Part shown: one piece after another, positions 15,475-22,331 of the stretch
Layout of the letters: every line of letters begins with the position of its first letter
Numbering within the stretch: the first letter of the stretch is position 1
Source of the DNA: Pseudomonadota bacterium
Lineage (GTDB): Bacteria; Pseudomonadota; Alphaproteobacteria; Rhizobiales; Rhizobiaceae
Direction: 5' to 3'
Length of the DNA stretch: 24,161 bases
Assembly: GCA_023388675.1 (NCBI GenBank)
Contig: JAEWFU010000349.1
Coordinates: forward strand, 1 to 24,161
The notes under the pieces: model-generated
Seen by the model: the letters and a program-made list of their open reading frames with translations, nothing else
Database searches by the model: none
What the model was told of the DNA's origin: nothing
Position numbers and translations under genes: made by a program

Positions 15475-16352
15475 GGCTGCGCCGTCCCGAGATCGTGGAC
15501 GTAGACCGCCAGCGTCCTGATCTCCGCCGTGGACAGCCGCTCGTCCCAGGTCGGCATGTGGCCCTGACGGCCACCATGGACGGAAGCGATGATCGTGTCG
15601 AGATCGCCACCATAGACCCAGTAGGAATCGGTCAGGTTCGGCGCACCGACTTCCACGTCTCCCTGCCCGTTCTCTCCGTGACAGGCAGCGCAGGTGGTGA
15701 CGAACACCTCCTCGCCCGCCTCGATCCGCTCCAGGTTCTGCGGCGTCGAATAGTCGGGGTTGGACAAGGAATAGACGTAGGCGGCGACACTGCGGACCTG
15801 CTCGCGGTCGAGCATCTCGTCGCGGCCGAAGGCGGGCATCTGTGCGACCCGGCTTTCCGGATGCGCGGTGTTGATGCCGACACGCATCGTCTGTTCGATC
15901 AGTTCCGGCCCTCCACCCCACAGCCAGTCATCGTCCGTCAGGTCGGGATAGTTGGCGCGGCCCCTACCGTCGCGGCCGTGGCATGCGGCGCAATTGTCGC
16001 CAAAGAGCTGCCGCCCGGTGTCGCGTACGGTTCTCATCAACGCCTCGTCGGCGAGGATCGCGTCATAGGGTTCGTTCTCCAGCCGTGTTGTCCAGACAGA
16101 GCGCTGCTGCTGGCCGTCGACGACACTTGCCTCGACCGTCGTCTGCTGGTCTATGCCCAGAAGTCCCTTCGTATAGGTCACGCCGATTGGCCAGGCAGGC
16201 ACCATGAACCACCAGAAGATCGCCCAAACATGTGTGACGATCAGGAACATCAGCACCCCGCGCGGAACAGGCGTGTCCAGTTCCTTGATGCCGTTCCACT
16301 CGTGACCCGTCGTCTCGCGTCCGGTGACGGGGTCGCGTTCTACTTCCGCCAT
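15471..16352 (-). CDS. ccoP: cbb3-type cytochrome c oxidase diheme subunit CcoP/FixP
   Basis: This 293-residue subunit has a soluble N-terminus (ETTGHEWNGIKELDTPVPRG) and one membrane span (VLMFLIVTHVWAIFWWFMVP). Two cytochrome c domains follow, each with CAACH: Cys121-His125 and Cys221-His225. Met ligands are likely in QMPAFG and HMPTW. It accepts electrons from soluble donors, such as the pseudoazurin or cytochromes c of this organism, and passes them to CcoO. The start at 16352 lies inside the ccoQ end (13-base overlap). The stop overlaps the 62-aa gene. Confidence 0.95.
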   Translation of the reverse strand: MAEVERDPVTGRETTGHEWNGIKELDTPVPRGVLMFLIVTHVWAIFWWFMVPAWPIGVTYTKGLLGIDQQTTVEASVVDGQQQRSVWTTRLENEPYDAILADEALMRTVRDTGRQLFGDNCAACHGRDGRGRANYPDLTDDDWLWGGGPELIEQTMRVGINTAHPESRVAQMPAFGRDEMLDREQVRSVAAYVYSLSNPDYSTPQNLERIEAGEEVFVTTCAACHGENGQGDVEVGAPNLTDSYWVYGGDLDTIIASVHGGRQGHMPTWDERLSTAEIRTLAVYVHDLGTAQP

Positions 16353-16513
16353 GGCGTGTCGTCCCGTTCGAGGATGCTGCGCTTGGCCCGGTCAAACCGC
16401 TTCCTGTTCCTCGGCCAGAAGGCGTAGACACAGACGCAGAGGAAAAAGGCCATCATGTAGAACAGGCCCCAGCTCTTGGAGAAGGCGACCAGCGTGTCGT
16501 AGCTGAAGTCCAT
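16340..16513 (-). CDS. ccoQ: cbb3-type oxidase small subunit CcoQ/FixQ
   Basis: This 57-residue protein is encoded from ATG 16513 (MDFSYDTLVAFSKSWGLFYM), with one membrane span (GLFYMMAFFLCVCVYAFWP) and the typical basic tail NRKRFDRAKRSIL. The longer frame to 16579 is a read-through of the intergenic bases, since GGAGG lies just before 16513. CcoQ stabilises the CcoNO-CcoP complex. It follows ccoO by 10 bases and overlaps ccoP by 13. Confidence 0.9.
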   Translation of the reverse strand: MDFSYDTLVAFSKSWGLFYMMAFFLCVCVYAFWPRNRKRFDRAKRSILERDDTPWRK

Positions 16514-16523
16514 AGCTCCCTCC

Positions 16524-17276
16524 TCAGTCTTCCGGATCCGGTGGCTGCTCGGTCGCCGCAGTTTCCTGATAGGCCGCATCGGTCAGGCGGCCCAACACCT
16601 GAAGATAGGCCACCAGAGCGTCCATCTCGGTGACCTGCGTGGTAACGCCGTCGAAGGCGCTGACGATGGTCTCTTCGCCATAGCGCTCGGTCACGCCGGA
16701 AGCGAAGTCGGTGTCCGGGGTTGCCTGGCCGTAGGCGTCGCGCGCGGCGTTCTCCACCATATCGTCGGTGTAGGGCACGCCCAACGATTGTTGCGCCGCC
16801 AGATGCTTGGGCAGGTCGTTTATCCTGAGCGGCGTGCGCCCGAGCCACCGGTAGGCGGGCATGTTGGATTCGGGAACGACGTCGCGCGGATTGTTGAGAT
16901 GCGCCACGTGCCAGAAGTCCGAATACTTGCCGCCGACGCGGGCGAGGTCAGGCCCGGTCCGTTTGGAACCCCACAGCATCGGGCGGTCGTACTGCGACTC
17001 GACCGCCAGCGAATAGGGCCCGTATCGCTCGACCTCGTCGCGCAGTGTCCTGATCATCTGGCTATGGCAGGCGTAGCAGCCCTCACGGACGTAAATGTTG
17101 CGCCCGGCCAGTTCGAGTGGCGTGTACATCCGCATGTCGGGCGCTTCCTCGACGGTCTCGTCGATCGTGAACAGCGGCGCGATCTCGACGATGCCACCGA
17201 CGCTAGCCGCCGCGATGATGGCCAGAACGAAGCCGATGGCCGAACGCTCGAGCTTTCGATGGAAGAGTTCAGGCAT
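16524..17276 (-). CDS. ccoO: cbb3-type cytochrome c oxidase monoheme subunit CcoO/FixO
   Basis: This 250-residue membrane-anchored cytochrome c has an N-terminal span (IGFVLAIIAAASVGGIVEIA), the family segment YTPLELAGRNIYVREG, and one heme site Cys67-Tyr-Ala-Cys70-His71 followed by SQMIRTLRDEVERYGPYS. Met in SNMPAYRWL is the probable sixth ligand. It lies three bases after ccoN, so co-translation is likely. It passes electrons from CcoP to the CcoN active site. Confidence 0.95.
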   Translation of the reverse strand: MPELFHRKLERSAIGFVLAIIAAASVGGIVEIAPLFTIDETVEEAPDMRMYTPLELAGRNIYVREGCYACHSQMIRTLRDEVERYGPYSLAVESQYDRPMLWGSKRTGPDLARVGGKYSDFWHVAHLNNPRDVVPESNMPAYRWLGRTPLRINDLPKHLAAQQSLGVPYTDDMVENAARDAYGQATPDTDFASGVTERYGEETIVSAFDGVTTQVTEMDALVAYLQVLGRLTDAAYQETAATEQPPDPED

Positions 17277-17279
17277 CGG

Positions 17280-18917
17280 TCATTCTCCAGGCACGGCTGC
17301 GGGCTGAACAGGCGCGTCGGAGCGCGTGGCAGCGAGCGGGGCCGCCCTGACCGTCATCCAGATGTTGTAGCAGCCGACGATCGCGCCGATCAGGAACAGC
17401 AGGCCGCCGAAAGCGCGGGCGATGTAGTAGGGGTACATGGCGACTAGGCTGTCGACGAAGGAATAGGCGAGCGCACCTTCCTCCGTGTACGTCCTCCACA
17501 TCAGCCCCTGGATGATGCCCGAGTTCCACATCGCGAAGACGTAGATCAGGGTTCCCGCGATCGCGAGCCAGAAGTGGACCTCGACGAGTGCTGCGGAATA
17601 CATGCGCTCGCGCTTCCACAGGCTCGGCACCAGCGTGTACAGCGAGCCGAAGGTGATGAGCGCCACCCAGCCCAGCGCCCCTGCATGGACGTGGCCCACG
17701 GTCCAGTCCGTGTAGTGGCTGAGCGAGTTGACCGGGCGGATCGCCATGAACGAGCCCTCGAAGGTCGAAAGCCCGTAGAACACGGCCGCAGCCATCATGA
17801 AGCGCAGTGTCGCGTCGTCGCGCACCCGGTGCCAGGCGCCGTTTAGCGTCAGCAGCGCGTTGCCCGCCGACGCCCATGACGGGACGAGCAGCATCACCGA
17901 GAACGTCATGCCCAGTGTCTGCACCCAGTGCGGCAGGGCGGTGTAGTGCAGGTGGTGCGAGCCGGCCCACATGTAGAAGAAGACGATGCCCCAGAAGCTG
18001 AGGATCGAAAGGCGATAGGAGAAGATCGGCCGCTGCGCCCTGACAGGCAGGTAGTAGTAGAGCATGCCGAGGAAGCCCGCCGTCAGGAAGAAGGCGACGG
18101 CATTGTGGCCGTACCACCACTGCACCATCGCGTCCTGCACGCCCGGCCAGATGGTGTAGCTCTTGGCGTGCCCCCAGGAAATCGGGACCGCTAGGTTGTT
18201 CACGATATGCAGGATGGCCACGACCAGGATGAAGGCCATGAAGTACCAGTTGGCGACGTAGATGTGCGGTTCCTTCCGCCGCGCGATCGTCGCGATGTAG
18301 AGGACGAAGTAGGTCACCCAGACGATGACCAGCCACAGATCGGCGTACCACTCGGCTTCGGCATATTCCTTCGACTGGGTCACGCCGAGGAGATAGCCTG
18401 ACACGGCCAGCAAACAGAACAGGTTGAATCCGAGCAACACGAACCACGGGCTGACCTGTCCCGCGAGCCTCGCGCGCGAAGTCCGTTGGACGACGTGGAA
18501 GGAAGTCGCGATCAGCGCGTTACCGCCGAAGCCGAAGATAACGCCGCTGGTATGGGTCGGACGAAGCCGGCCGAACGAGGACCATGCCGCGTCGAAGGCC
18601 AGGTCGGGCCAGGCAAGCTGAGCCGCGACCCAGACCCCCATGAACATGCCGAACACGGCCCAGGCCATCGACAGGACGATACCGACCTTGATCGGATCGT
18701 CGTAGTAGGAAGCGGTCCGGTCCTCGGTCGGCTCTGGGCCGTAGAAGGAGGCCATCACCATCCAGGCGATGCCGCCGCCGAACAGCATGACGATCACGCC
18801 GTGCACGCCCAGAACGTCGGCACGCCCCATGATCGCCATTGCAACGCCAGCCAGAGTGACCGCGCCCGCCAGGATCAAGGCGTTCTGCCGTTCCGAAGAG
18901 GTAAGGTTAGCCAGCAT
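17280..18917 (-). CDS. ccoN: cbb3-type cytochrome c oxidase catalytic subunit CcoN/FixN
   Basis: This 545-residue, roughly 12- to 14-span protein is the heme-copper catalytic subunit that reduces oxygen with high affinity. Hallmarks are FGGNALIATSFHVVQRTSR (low-spin heme His), WWYGHNAVAFFLTAGFLGML (CuB His and the cbb3 region), MWAGSHHLHYTALPHW (paired CuB His) and DWTVGHVHAGALGW (heme His). It starts with ATG 18917 immediately adjoining the stop of the nsrR-type gene (TGA 18918-18920), with no spacer. No FNR-type TTGAT-N4-ATCAA site is visible directly upstream, because the upstream gene occupies that space; control must come from further up, near the Rrf2 or hemoglobin gene. Confidence 0.96.
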   Translation of the reverse strand: MLANLTSSERQNALILAGAVTLAGVAMAIMGRADVLGVHGVIVMLFGGGIAWMVMASFYGPEPTEDRTASYYDDPIKVGIVLSMAWAVFGMFMGVWVAAQLAWPDLAFDAAWSSFGRLRPTHTSGVIFGFGGNALIATSFHVVQRTSRARLAGQVSPWFVLLGFNLFCLLAVSGYLLGVTQSKEYAEAEWYADLWLVIVWVTYFVLYIATIARRKEPHIYVANWYFMAFILVVAILHIVNNLAVPISWGHAKSYTIWPGVQDAMVQWWYGHNAVAFFLTAGFLGMLYYYLPVRAQRPIFSYRLSILSFWGIVFFYMWAGSHHLHYTALPHWVQTLGMTFSVMLLVPSWASAGNALLTLNGAWHRVRDDATLRFMMAAAVFYGLSTFEGSFMAIRPVNSLSHYTDWTVGHVHAGALGWVALITFGSLYTLVPSLWKRERMYSAALVEVHFWLAIAGTLIYVFAMWNSGIIQGLMWRTYTEEGALAYSFVDSLVAMYPYYIARAFGGLLFLIGAIVGCYNIWMTVRAAPLAATRSDAPVQPAAVPGE

Positions 18918-19397
18918 TCATTCCCCTCCTGGAGCAGGTTCCGGAGCTACATCCTTCCCCGATATCCTGTTCAGTTCAAGTAACTGGAGCAGTTCTTTCC
19001 TGTTTCCAGCGATTTCCGCCAGGGTCACGCCGTCGAATACAGCGAGGAACGCTTCGAGTGCCCTGCCGACGACGCCCTTCAATCTGCAGGAAAGCGTGAT
19101 GGCGCATTGGCCACCGGGGCGCATGCACTCGGTCAGGTCGAAGCCGTCTTCCATCTGACGCACGACGTCACCCAAGACGATCTCCTCTGGCGGTAGCGCC
19201 AGCGCGATGCCCCCCGTGCGACCGCGCGCAGTCGTCAGATAGCCGAGCCGTCCCAGTTTGAGCGCGACCTTGAGCAGGTGGTTGCGCGATATGCCGTAGT
19301 CCGTGGCAACGTCGGTGACCCGGCACGGCCTGCCGCGATGAATCGCAAGATACATCAGCATCCTGAGCGCGTAGTCCGTCTGAAGTGTCAGGCGCAT
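18918..19397 (-). CDS. nsrR: Rrf2-family transcriptional regulator of NsrR type (NO-sensing Fe-S)
   Basis: This 159-residue protein has the Rrf2 winged helix (LTLQTDYALRMLMYLAIHRG, VTDVATDYGISRNHLLKV, GRTGGIALALPPEEIVLGDV) and the three-cysteine cluster typical of NsrR: Cys91, Cys98 and Cys104 in ECMRPGGQCAITLSCRLKG. Cluster spacing is x6 then x5, against x4/x5 in Escherichia coli NsrR. The segment FDGVTLAEIAG matches the family. NsrR is usually a repressor whose Fe-S cluster is attacked by NO. Its stop abuts the ccoN start, so it is the leading regulator of the oxidase genes; the truncated hemoglobin is 136 bases upstream in the same direction. Which genes it binds is not shown; the dyad at 19987-20015 is a candidate site. 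Confidence 0.85.
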   Translation of the reverse strand: MRLTLQTDYALRMLMYLAIHRGRPCRVTDVATDYGISRNHLLKVALKLGRLGYLTTARGRTGGIALALPPEEIVLGDVVRQMEDGFDLTECMRPGGQCAITLSCRLKGVVGRALEAFLAVFDGVTLAEIAGNRKELLQLLELNRISGKDVAPEPAPGGE

Positions 19398-19532
19398 GCG
19401 GACGATTCCCGGTTGCTAGGGCAGCGGGCGCCGATAGTAGACGAATAGGGGGACGGAATGCGAATGCGGTGCGACTCCTCGCCCCGCTGGTCTCCTTCCC
19501 GGCTGTCGAAGAGAGCCTTAGGCGCGATCCTG
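19398..19532. other. 135-base gap between the hemoglobin and nsrR genes
   Basis: Both neighbours are on the minus strand. I see no clear dyad, FNR or NnrR box and no T-run hairpin here. A promoter for nsrR-cco could lie here, or the genes may be transcribed from the region upstream of the hemoglobin gene. Confidence 0.4.
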
Positions 19533-19976
19533 TCATCCTGCCGCACCTGTTCCCGGACGCTCCAGACGGAAGAACATCGCAAGCCGGAGACTGCGGGCGA
19601 TCCTCTCCGCGCGGTCTACGAAGACTTCCGCGACTTCAGGAGGGCAGCGCTCGGCGGCGGTGCGTCTAAAGTGGCCAAGCCAGACGTCGAAATCTTCCTC
19701 ACGCACCTGCTTGAGTTTCAGATGAGCGGGAACGGGACGGCCGCTGTAGGCGCCATTCTTCAGGATCACCGAGCACCAGAAGTCGGTCATCTTCTCCAGG
19801 TGTGGTTCCCAATCTCCTTGGATTTCCGACGCGAAAATCGGACCGAGGCGGCTGTCGGTGCGCACCCGGGTATAGAAGTCGCGGACGAGCGCCCCGATAA
19901 ACGCCCGGTCCACGAGAGGGTGTGCGAGCGGCTGCTCGGGCTGGGGTGAGGCAGAGGCTCTTGCGGCAGGAATCAT
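19533..19976 (-). CDS. Group III truncated hemoglobin
   Basis: This 147-residue protein of the truncated-hemoglobin (2/2) fold has group III features: LVRDFYTRVRTDSRLGPIF (B helix with Tyr35), HLEKMTDFWCSVILKNG (E helix) and PVPAHLKL, where His85 is the probable proximal heme ligand, with Trp99 in DVWLGHF near the G helix. Such proteins bind O2 and NO and may act in NO detoxification or oxygen delivery. The first 20 residues (Ala/Pro-rich) are outside the family. Its neighbours (nsrR, ccoNOQP, and the DUF1858 gene across a divergent promoter) place it in a nitrosative/microaerobic unit. Confidence 0.9.
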   Translation of the reverse strand: MIPAARASASPQPEQPLAHPLVDRAFIGALVRDFYTRVRTDSRLGPIFASEIQGDWEPHLEKMTDFWCSVILKNGAYSGRPVPAHLKLKQVREEDFDVWLGHFRRTAAERCPPEVAEVFVDRAERIARSLRLAMFFRLERPGTGAAG

Positions 19977-19986
19977 GTGCGGTCAC

Positions 19987-20015
19987 AAAAAGTGGCATTT
20001 CAGTTGCCACTTTTT
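19987..20015. promoter_or_regulatory. 29-bp dyad with NsrR-like 11-1-11 geometry ahead of the hemoglobin gene
   Basis: AAAAAGTGGCA (19987-19997) and TGCCACTTTTT (20005-20015) form a perfect 11-bp inverted repeat with a 7-base spacer, 10 bases from the hemoglobin start. The inner 23 bp (19990-20012) read as two 11-mers around one base: AAGTGGCATTT, C, AGTTGCCACTT. The first matches the enteric NsrR half-site AAGATGCATTT at 9 of 11. It could also serve as a hairpin with A/T flanks, but it lies between divergent genes, where a terminator makes no sense. The assignment to NsrR is inference. Confidence 0.5.
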
Positions 20016-20088
20016 ACAAACCGTTTCCCCTGGCCGCAAGCGCGCTGATGTCGCGGCCCCGAGTGAAACGTTGCGTACCGTCGATTTG

Positions 20089-20104
20089 TTTGCGCCCGCG
20101 CAAA
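20089..20104. promoter_or_regulatory. NnrR/Dnr-type box (TTGCG-N4-CGCAA)
   Basis: The sequence TTTGCGCCCGCGCAAA is a perfect 16-bp palindrome with the core TTGCG-N4-CGCAA at 20090-20103, the consensus for NO-responsive Crp/Fnr regulators of denitrification. Its centre is about 41 bases ahead of a start site that would leave a short leader before the DUF1858 gene, the activating position for this family. It may also serve the divergent hemoglobin gene at about 113 bases. Confidence 0.75.
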
Positions 20105-20154
20105 GTCCGGAAACCGCACAGTTGGTTCTATGGCGTTCTTTGGAGATGCTGGAA

Positions 20155-20412
20155 GTGAAACGACCACTGACGATCGACCCCGAGATGACGGTTGACGAGA
20201 TCATGCGGCGATGGCCTGCCACGATCCGCGTGTTCATCCGGAACCGGATGCTGTGCATAGGTTGCCCGATCGGCGTCTTCCACACAGTGAAGGACGCGTG
20301 CGACGCGCACCGGATCGACGAGGATATCTTCTCGGGAGAGCTTCTGGCGGCGATGACGAAAGACGACCTGGCAAGCGGGCCGTCACTGTTCGAGACAACG
20401 GGAGCGATGTGA
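20155..20412 (+). CDS. DUF1858 domain redox-disulfide protein
   Basis: The protein has 85 residues from GTG 20155 (an in-frame ATG at 20146 would add three). GGAG at 20142-20145 lies 9 bases before GTG but directly touches ATG 20146, so GTG is preferred. The domain reads LTIDPEMTVDEIMRRWPATI and then RNRMLCIGCPIGVFHTVKDA, with Cys34-x2-Cys37 and Cys49, the signature of the hybrid-cluster-protein-associated disulfide domain. Such proteins sit next to nitrosative-stress and denitrification genes and are thought to be thiol-redox or metal proteins. The NnrR-type box lies just upstream. It is probably in an operon with the DUF6455 gene, 4 bases on. Confidence 0.85.
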   Translation: MKRPLTIDPEMTVDEIMRRWPATIRVFIRNRMLCIGCPIGVFHTVKDACDAHRIDEDIFSGELLAAMTKDDLASGPSLFETTGAM

Positions 20413-20416
20413 GACG

Positions 20417-20683
20417 ATGAACGTTCTGAGACGGGTGCAGGCAAGGCTGGATCAGTCCGGCGAGCTCATGGCGCGGGGCCGCGTCAATATGGCCGAAGGC
20501 GGCTTCGCTGCCGAAAACGATATGCGGAACGCGGTCTGGCGCTGCGTTCTTTGCCGTCACGGCGACGATTGCCGCGATTGGCTGGCTGCGGGGCGAACGG
20601 ACATTCCCGATTTCTGTCCCAACCGTGGCATTTATGCGAAGTACACCAGTGCGGACCGCGGCCATGAGGCGTCGGCCGCTTGA
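20417..20683 (+). CDS. DUF6455 family Cys-rich small protein
   Basis: The 88-residue protein starts at ATG 20417, four bases after the DUF1858 stop. It contains Cys43-x2-Cys46-x5-Cys52 and Cys67 in the segments WRCVLCRHGDDCRDWL and PDFCPNRG, the pattern of the DUF6455 family found mainly in alphaproteobacteria. The four cysteines would suit a zinc or iron-sulfur site. Function is not established. Co-transcription with the DUF1858 protein from an NnrR-type site links it to NO or anaerobic metabolism. Confidence 0.75.
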   Translation: MNVLRRVQARLDQSGELMARGRVNMAEGGFAAENDMRNAVWRCVLCRHGDDCRDWLAAGRTDIPDFCPNRGIYAKYTSADRGHEASAA

Positions 20684-20710
20684 CGCCGACCTATCGCGAC
20701 GACGCTTCTC

Positions 20711-20722
20711 CGGAGGCCTCCG
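20711..20722 (+). terminator. 12-bp palindrome after the DUF6455 gene
   Basis: CGGAGGCCTCCG is a perfect palindrome 27 bases after the stop. It is too compact for a good hairpin loop and has no T-run. It is listed as a weak candidate for the end of the small-protein operon. Confidence 0.25.
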
Positions 20723-20824
20723 CGGGAACGAAAGGCAGCCCGATGGGCATTCAGGCTGGAATCGCCTGGACGGCGTTGGTCGTCATTCATCGGTGGAGCA
20801 ACGCCAACTCCGAGAAGGAATACC

Positions 20825-20965
20825 GGCACGCTCTCCGAGTTCCGCCCCTTTGATGGCTACATGCTGCCGACGCGGATCGAAGGAGGAAACTTCATCGACA
20901 CGCCGGACTACTTCCCGTTCTACCGAGTCCGCGTGCTCAGCGTGAGGTTCCTGGCTGAGCCGTGA
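20825..20965 (+). pseudogene. C-terminal remnant of a DUF6920/DUF6544-like protein
   Basis: The last 46 codons before TGA 20963-20965 read GTLSEFRPFDGYMLPTRIEG and then NFIDTPDYFPFYRVRVLSVR, ending RFLAEP. This resembles the C-terminal end of a family of uncharacterised proteins with a conserved FGG-x-PT motif. Upstream there is no start codon with a ribosome site and no recognisable remainder. It therefore looks like the surviving end of a deleted gene between the DUF6455 gene and nnrR. The family match is from memory and tentative. Confidence 0.4.
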
Positions 20966-20992
20966 CTGCCGCGCGCCGGTGGCGACAAAGGC

Positions 20993-21691
20993 CTACTTCC
21001 TGCGTCGATTCTCGGCCACGACCATGAGGCCGTGCGGATCCGTCACGACGACCCGCTGGCGGCCGCCCTTCACGAGGCCTTCGTCCTCCCAGGCGCTGAG
21101 GAGCCTGCTCACCGTGTGCAGGGTCGTTCCCGTCATCTCGGCGATGTCCTGCCTCGTGATCGGGAAGTCGATCTCGATGCCATGTTCGGTCTTCCTGCCG
21201 GACTGGCTGACGATCCGCAGCAGGGCATGCGCGATCCGCTGCTCCACCTGCTGCGTCGACATCTCCATGACCTGCGCCTGTGTCTCCTGCAGCCGCGACC
21301 CGATCGTCTGGTATGCGCTCGCGGCGAAGGAGGGTGCGCGGGACTGGAGGTCAGGCCAAGCCGCGTTCGGCCAGGTGAGAACGACGCAGTCGACCGCAGC
21401 GACTGCGGACGCCGGATAGGAGCTCCGTCCCATCGCCACGGCGATCCCGAACAGTTCGCCCTCATTAATGTAACGCGCTATCACCTGATGGCCTTCGGGC
21501 GATGTGCGCACGACCCTGACGTGCCCGGCCAGCAGGAGGAAGAAGGAAGACGCCTCCGCGCCCTGGGAGAAGACTTCGGAATCCTTCGCAAAGCGCGACG
21601 AACGCGCCCGCGCCAGCACGGCGTCGAGTCCGGGACCGTCGAGACCGGCGAAGGCGGGCAGTCCGGCAATAAGGCTCCTGTCCAGCGTCAT
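20993..21691 (-). CDS. nnrR: Crp/Fnr-family regulator of NnrR/Dnr type (nitrogen-oxide response)
   Basis: From ATG 21691 the protein has 232 residues. It has a cyclic-nucleotide-binding-like sensor domain (LIAGLPAFAGLDGPGLDAVL, FFLLLAGHVRVVRTSPEGHQ, GELFGIAVAMGRSSYPASAV), the dimer helix (VMEMSTQQVEQRIAHALLRI) and a C-terminal winged helix (FPITRQDIAEMTGTTLHTVS, RLLSAWEDEGLVKGGRQRVV). The N-terminal cysteine cluster of FNR is absent; only one Cys is seen in the sensor part, so it is not an oxygen-type FNR. This fits NnrR/Dnr, which responds to NO. A longer frame uses a TTG at 21757 but lies inside the promoter dyad. It is divergent from pseudoazurin with a shared dyad between, so autoregulation is likely. 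Confidence 0.85.
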   Translation of the reverse strand: MTLDRSLIAGLPAFAGLDGPGLDAVLARARSSRFAKDSEVFSQGAEASSFFLLLAGHVRVVRTSPEGHQVIARYINEGELFGIAVAMGRSSYPASAVAAVDCVVLTWPNAAWPDLQSRAPSFAASAYQTIGSRLQETQAQVMEMSTQQVEQRIAHALLRIVSQSGRKTEHGIEIDFPITRQDIAEMTGTTLHTVSRLLSAWEDEGLVKGGRQRVVVTDPHGLMVVAENRRRK

Positions 21692-21736
21692 CCTGATTCC
21701 AGCGGTCCCCGACACTGCTTCCGATACGGTTTCTAG

Positions 21737-21764
21737 CTGCTGTTTGCTCTGGCGCAAACAGCAG
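21737..21764. promoter_or_regulatory. Inverted repeat with an NnrR-type box between nnrR and pseudoazurin
   Basis: CTGCTGTTTG (21737-21746) and CAAACAGCAG (21755-21764) are perfect arms. Inside, 21743-21758 reads TTTGCTCTGGCGCAAA, a TTGC-N6-GCAA dyad differing by one base from the TTGCG-N4-CGCAA consensus. Its centre would be near -41 for leaders of about 38 bases to pseudoazurin and about 18 bases to nnrR, so it could drive both directions. Confidence 0.7.
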
Positions 21765-21829
21765 ATCGCCTCGGGAAGGTATCACGGATGCAACGGCGAT
21801 CGCAGCCGGGTACCAAGAAAGGAAAAAAA

Positions 21830-22273
21830 ATGAAACGGATCATAGCAGCCTTGGCGTTCGGCGCCGCGGTCATCGCCGCAGGCGTGGCGGAAGCGGCCGA
21901 GTTCGAAGTCATGATGCTGAACAAGGGCGAGAAGGGCACCATGGTGTTCGAGCCCGACCTCGTCAAGGCGGCTCCGGGGGATACCATCCGCTTCGTACCG
22001 ACCGACAAGGGCCACAACGTCGAGACGATCAAGGGAATGCTTCCGGAGGGCGCCGAGGCCTTCAAGAGCAAGTTCAACGAGACCTTCGAGGTCACGCTGG
22101 CGACGGAAGGTGTCTACGGCGTGAAGTGCACGCCGCATTATGCGATGGGCATGGTGGCCCTCATCGAAGTGGGCGATCCCGTAAACGTCGAGGATGCCAA
22201 GGCCGTGAAGCAGACGGGCAAGGCAAAGACGGTGTTCGCCGAGCTGTTCGGCCAGGTGGTCGCCGCAAAGTAG
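21830..22273 (+). CDS. Pseudoazurin, periplasmic blue copper protein
   Basis: This 147-residue precursor starts at ATG 21830 (GAAAGGAAAA site). The signal peptide ends near AEAAEF (about residue 23). The mature cupredoxin has [20 protein letters not shown] and ligands His62 (KGHNVE), then Cys100, His103 and Met108 in [11 protein letters not shown], the type-1 copper set of pseudoazurin. It is an electron carrier donating to nitrite reductase NirK and probably to the cbb3 or other acceptors. The divergent nnrR and the NnrR-type box explain anaerobic control. The downstream hairpin at 22293-22318 may end the transcript. Confidence 0.95.
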   Translation: MKRIIAALAFGAAVIAAGVAEAAEFEVMMLNKGEKGTMVFEPDLVKAAPGDTIRFVPTDKGHNVETIKGMLPEGAEAFKSKFNETFEVTLATEGVYGVKCTPHYAMGMVALIEVGDPVNVEDAKAVKQTGKAKTVFAELFGQVVAAK

Positions 22274-22292
22274 GCGTGAATGCTTGACCAAT

Positions 22293-22318
22293 GCCCGGAC
22301 GTCGAGGGGGGTCCGGGC
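22293..22318 (+). terminator. Hairpin after the pseudoazurin gene
   Basis: GCCCGGAC (22293-22300) and GTCCGGGC (22311-22318) pair perfectly around a 10-base loop, 20 bases after the stop. No T-run follows. It precedes the ribosome site of the next small gene, so it could be an attenuator or an mRNA end. Confidence 0.5.
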
Positions 22319-22331
22319 CAGGAGGCGGACG

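Noticed and set aside
21692..21757. 22-residue N-terminal extension of the nnrR protein from a TTG at 21757
   Set aside because: It lies over the NnrR-type dyad and homologues begin at the ATG (MTLDRSLIAGLP).
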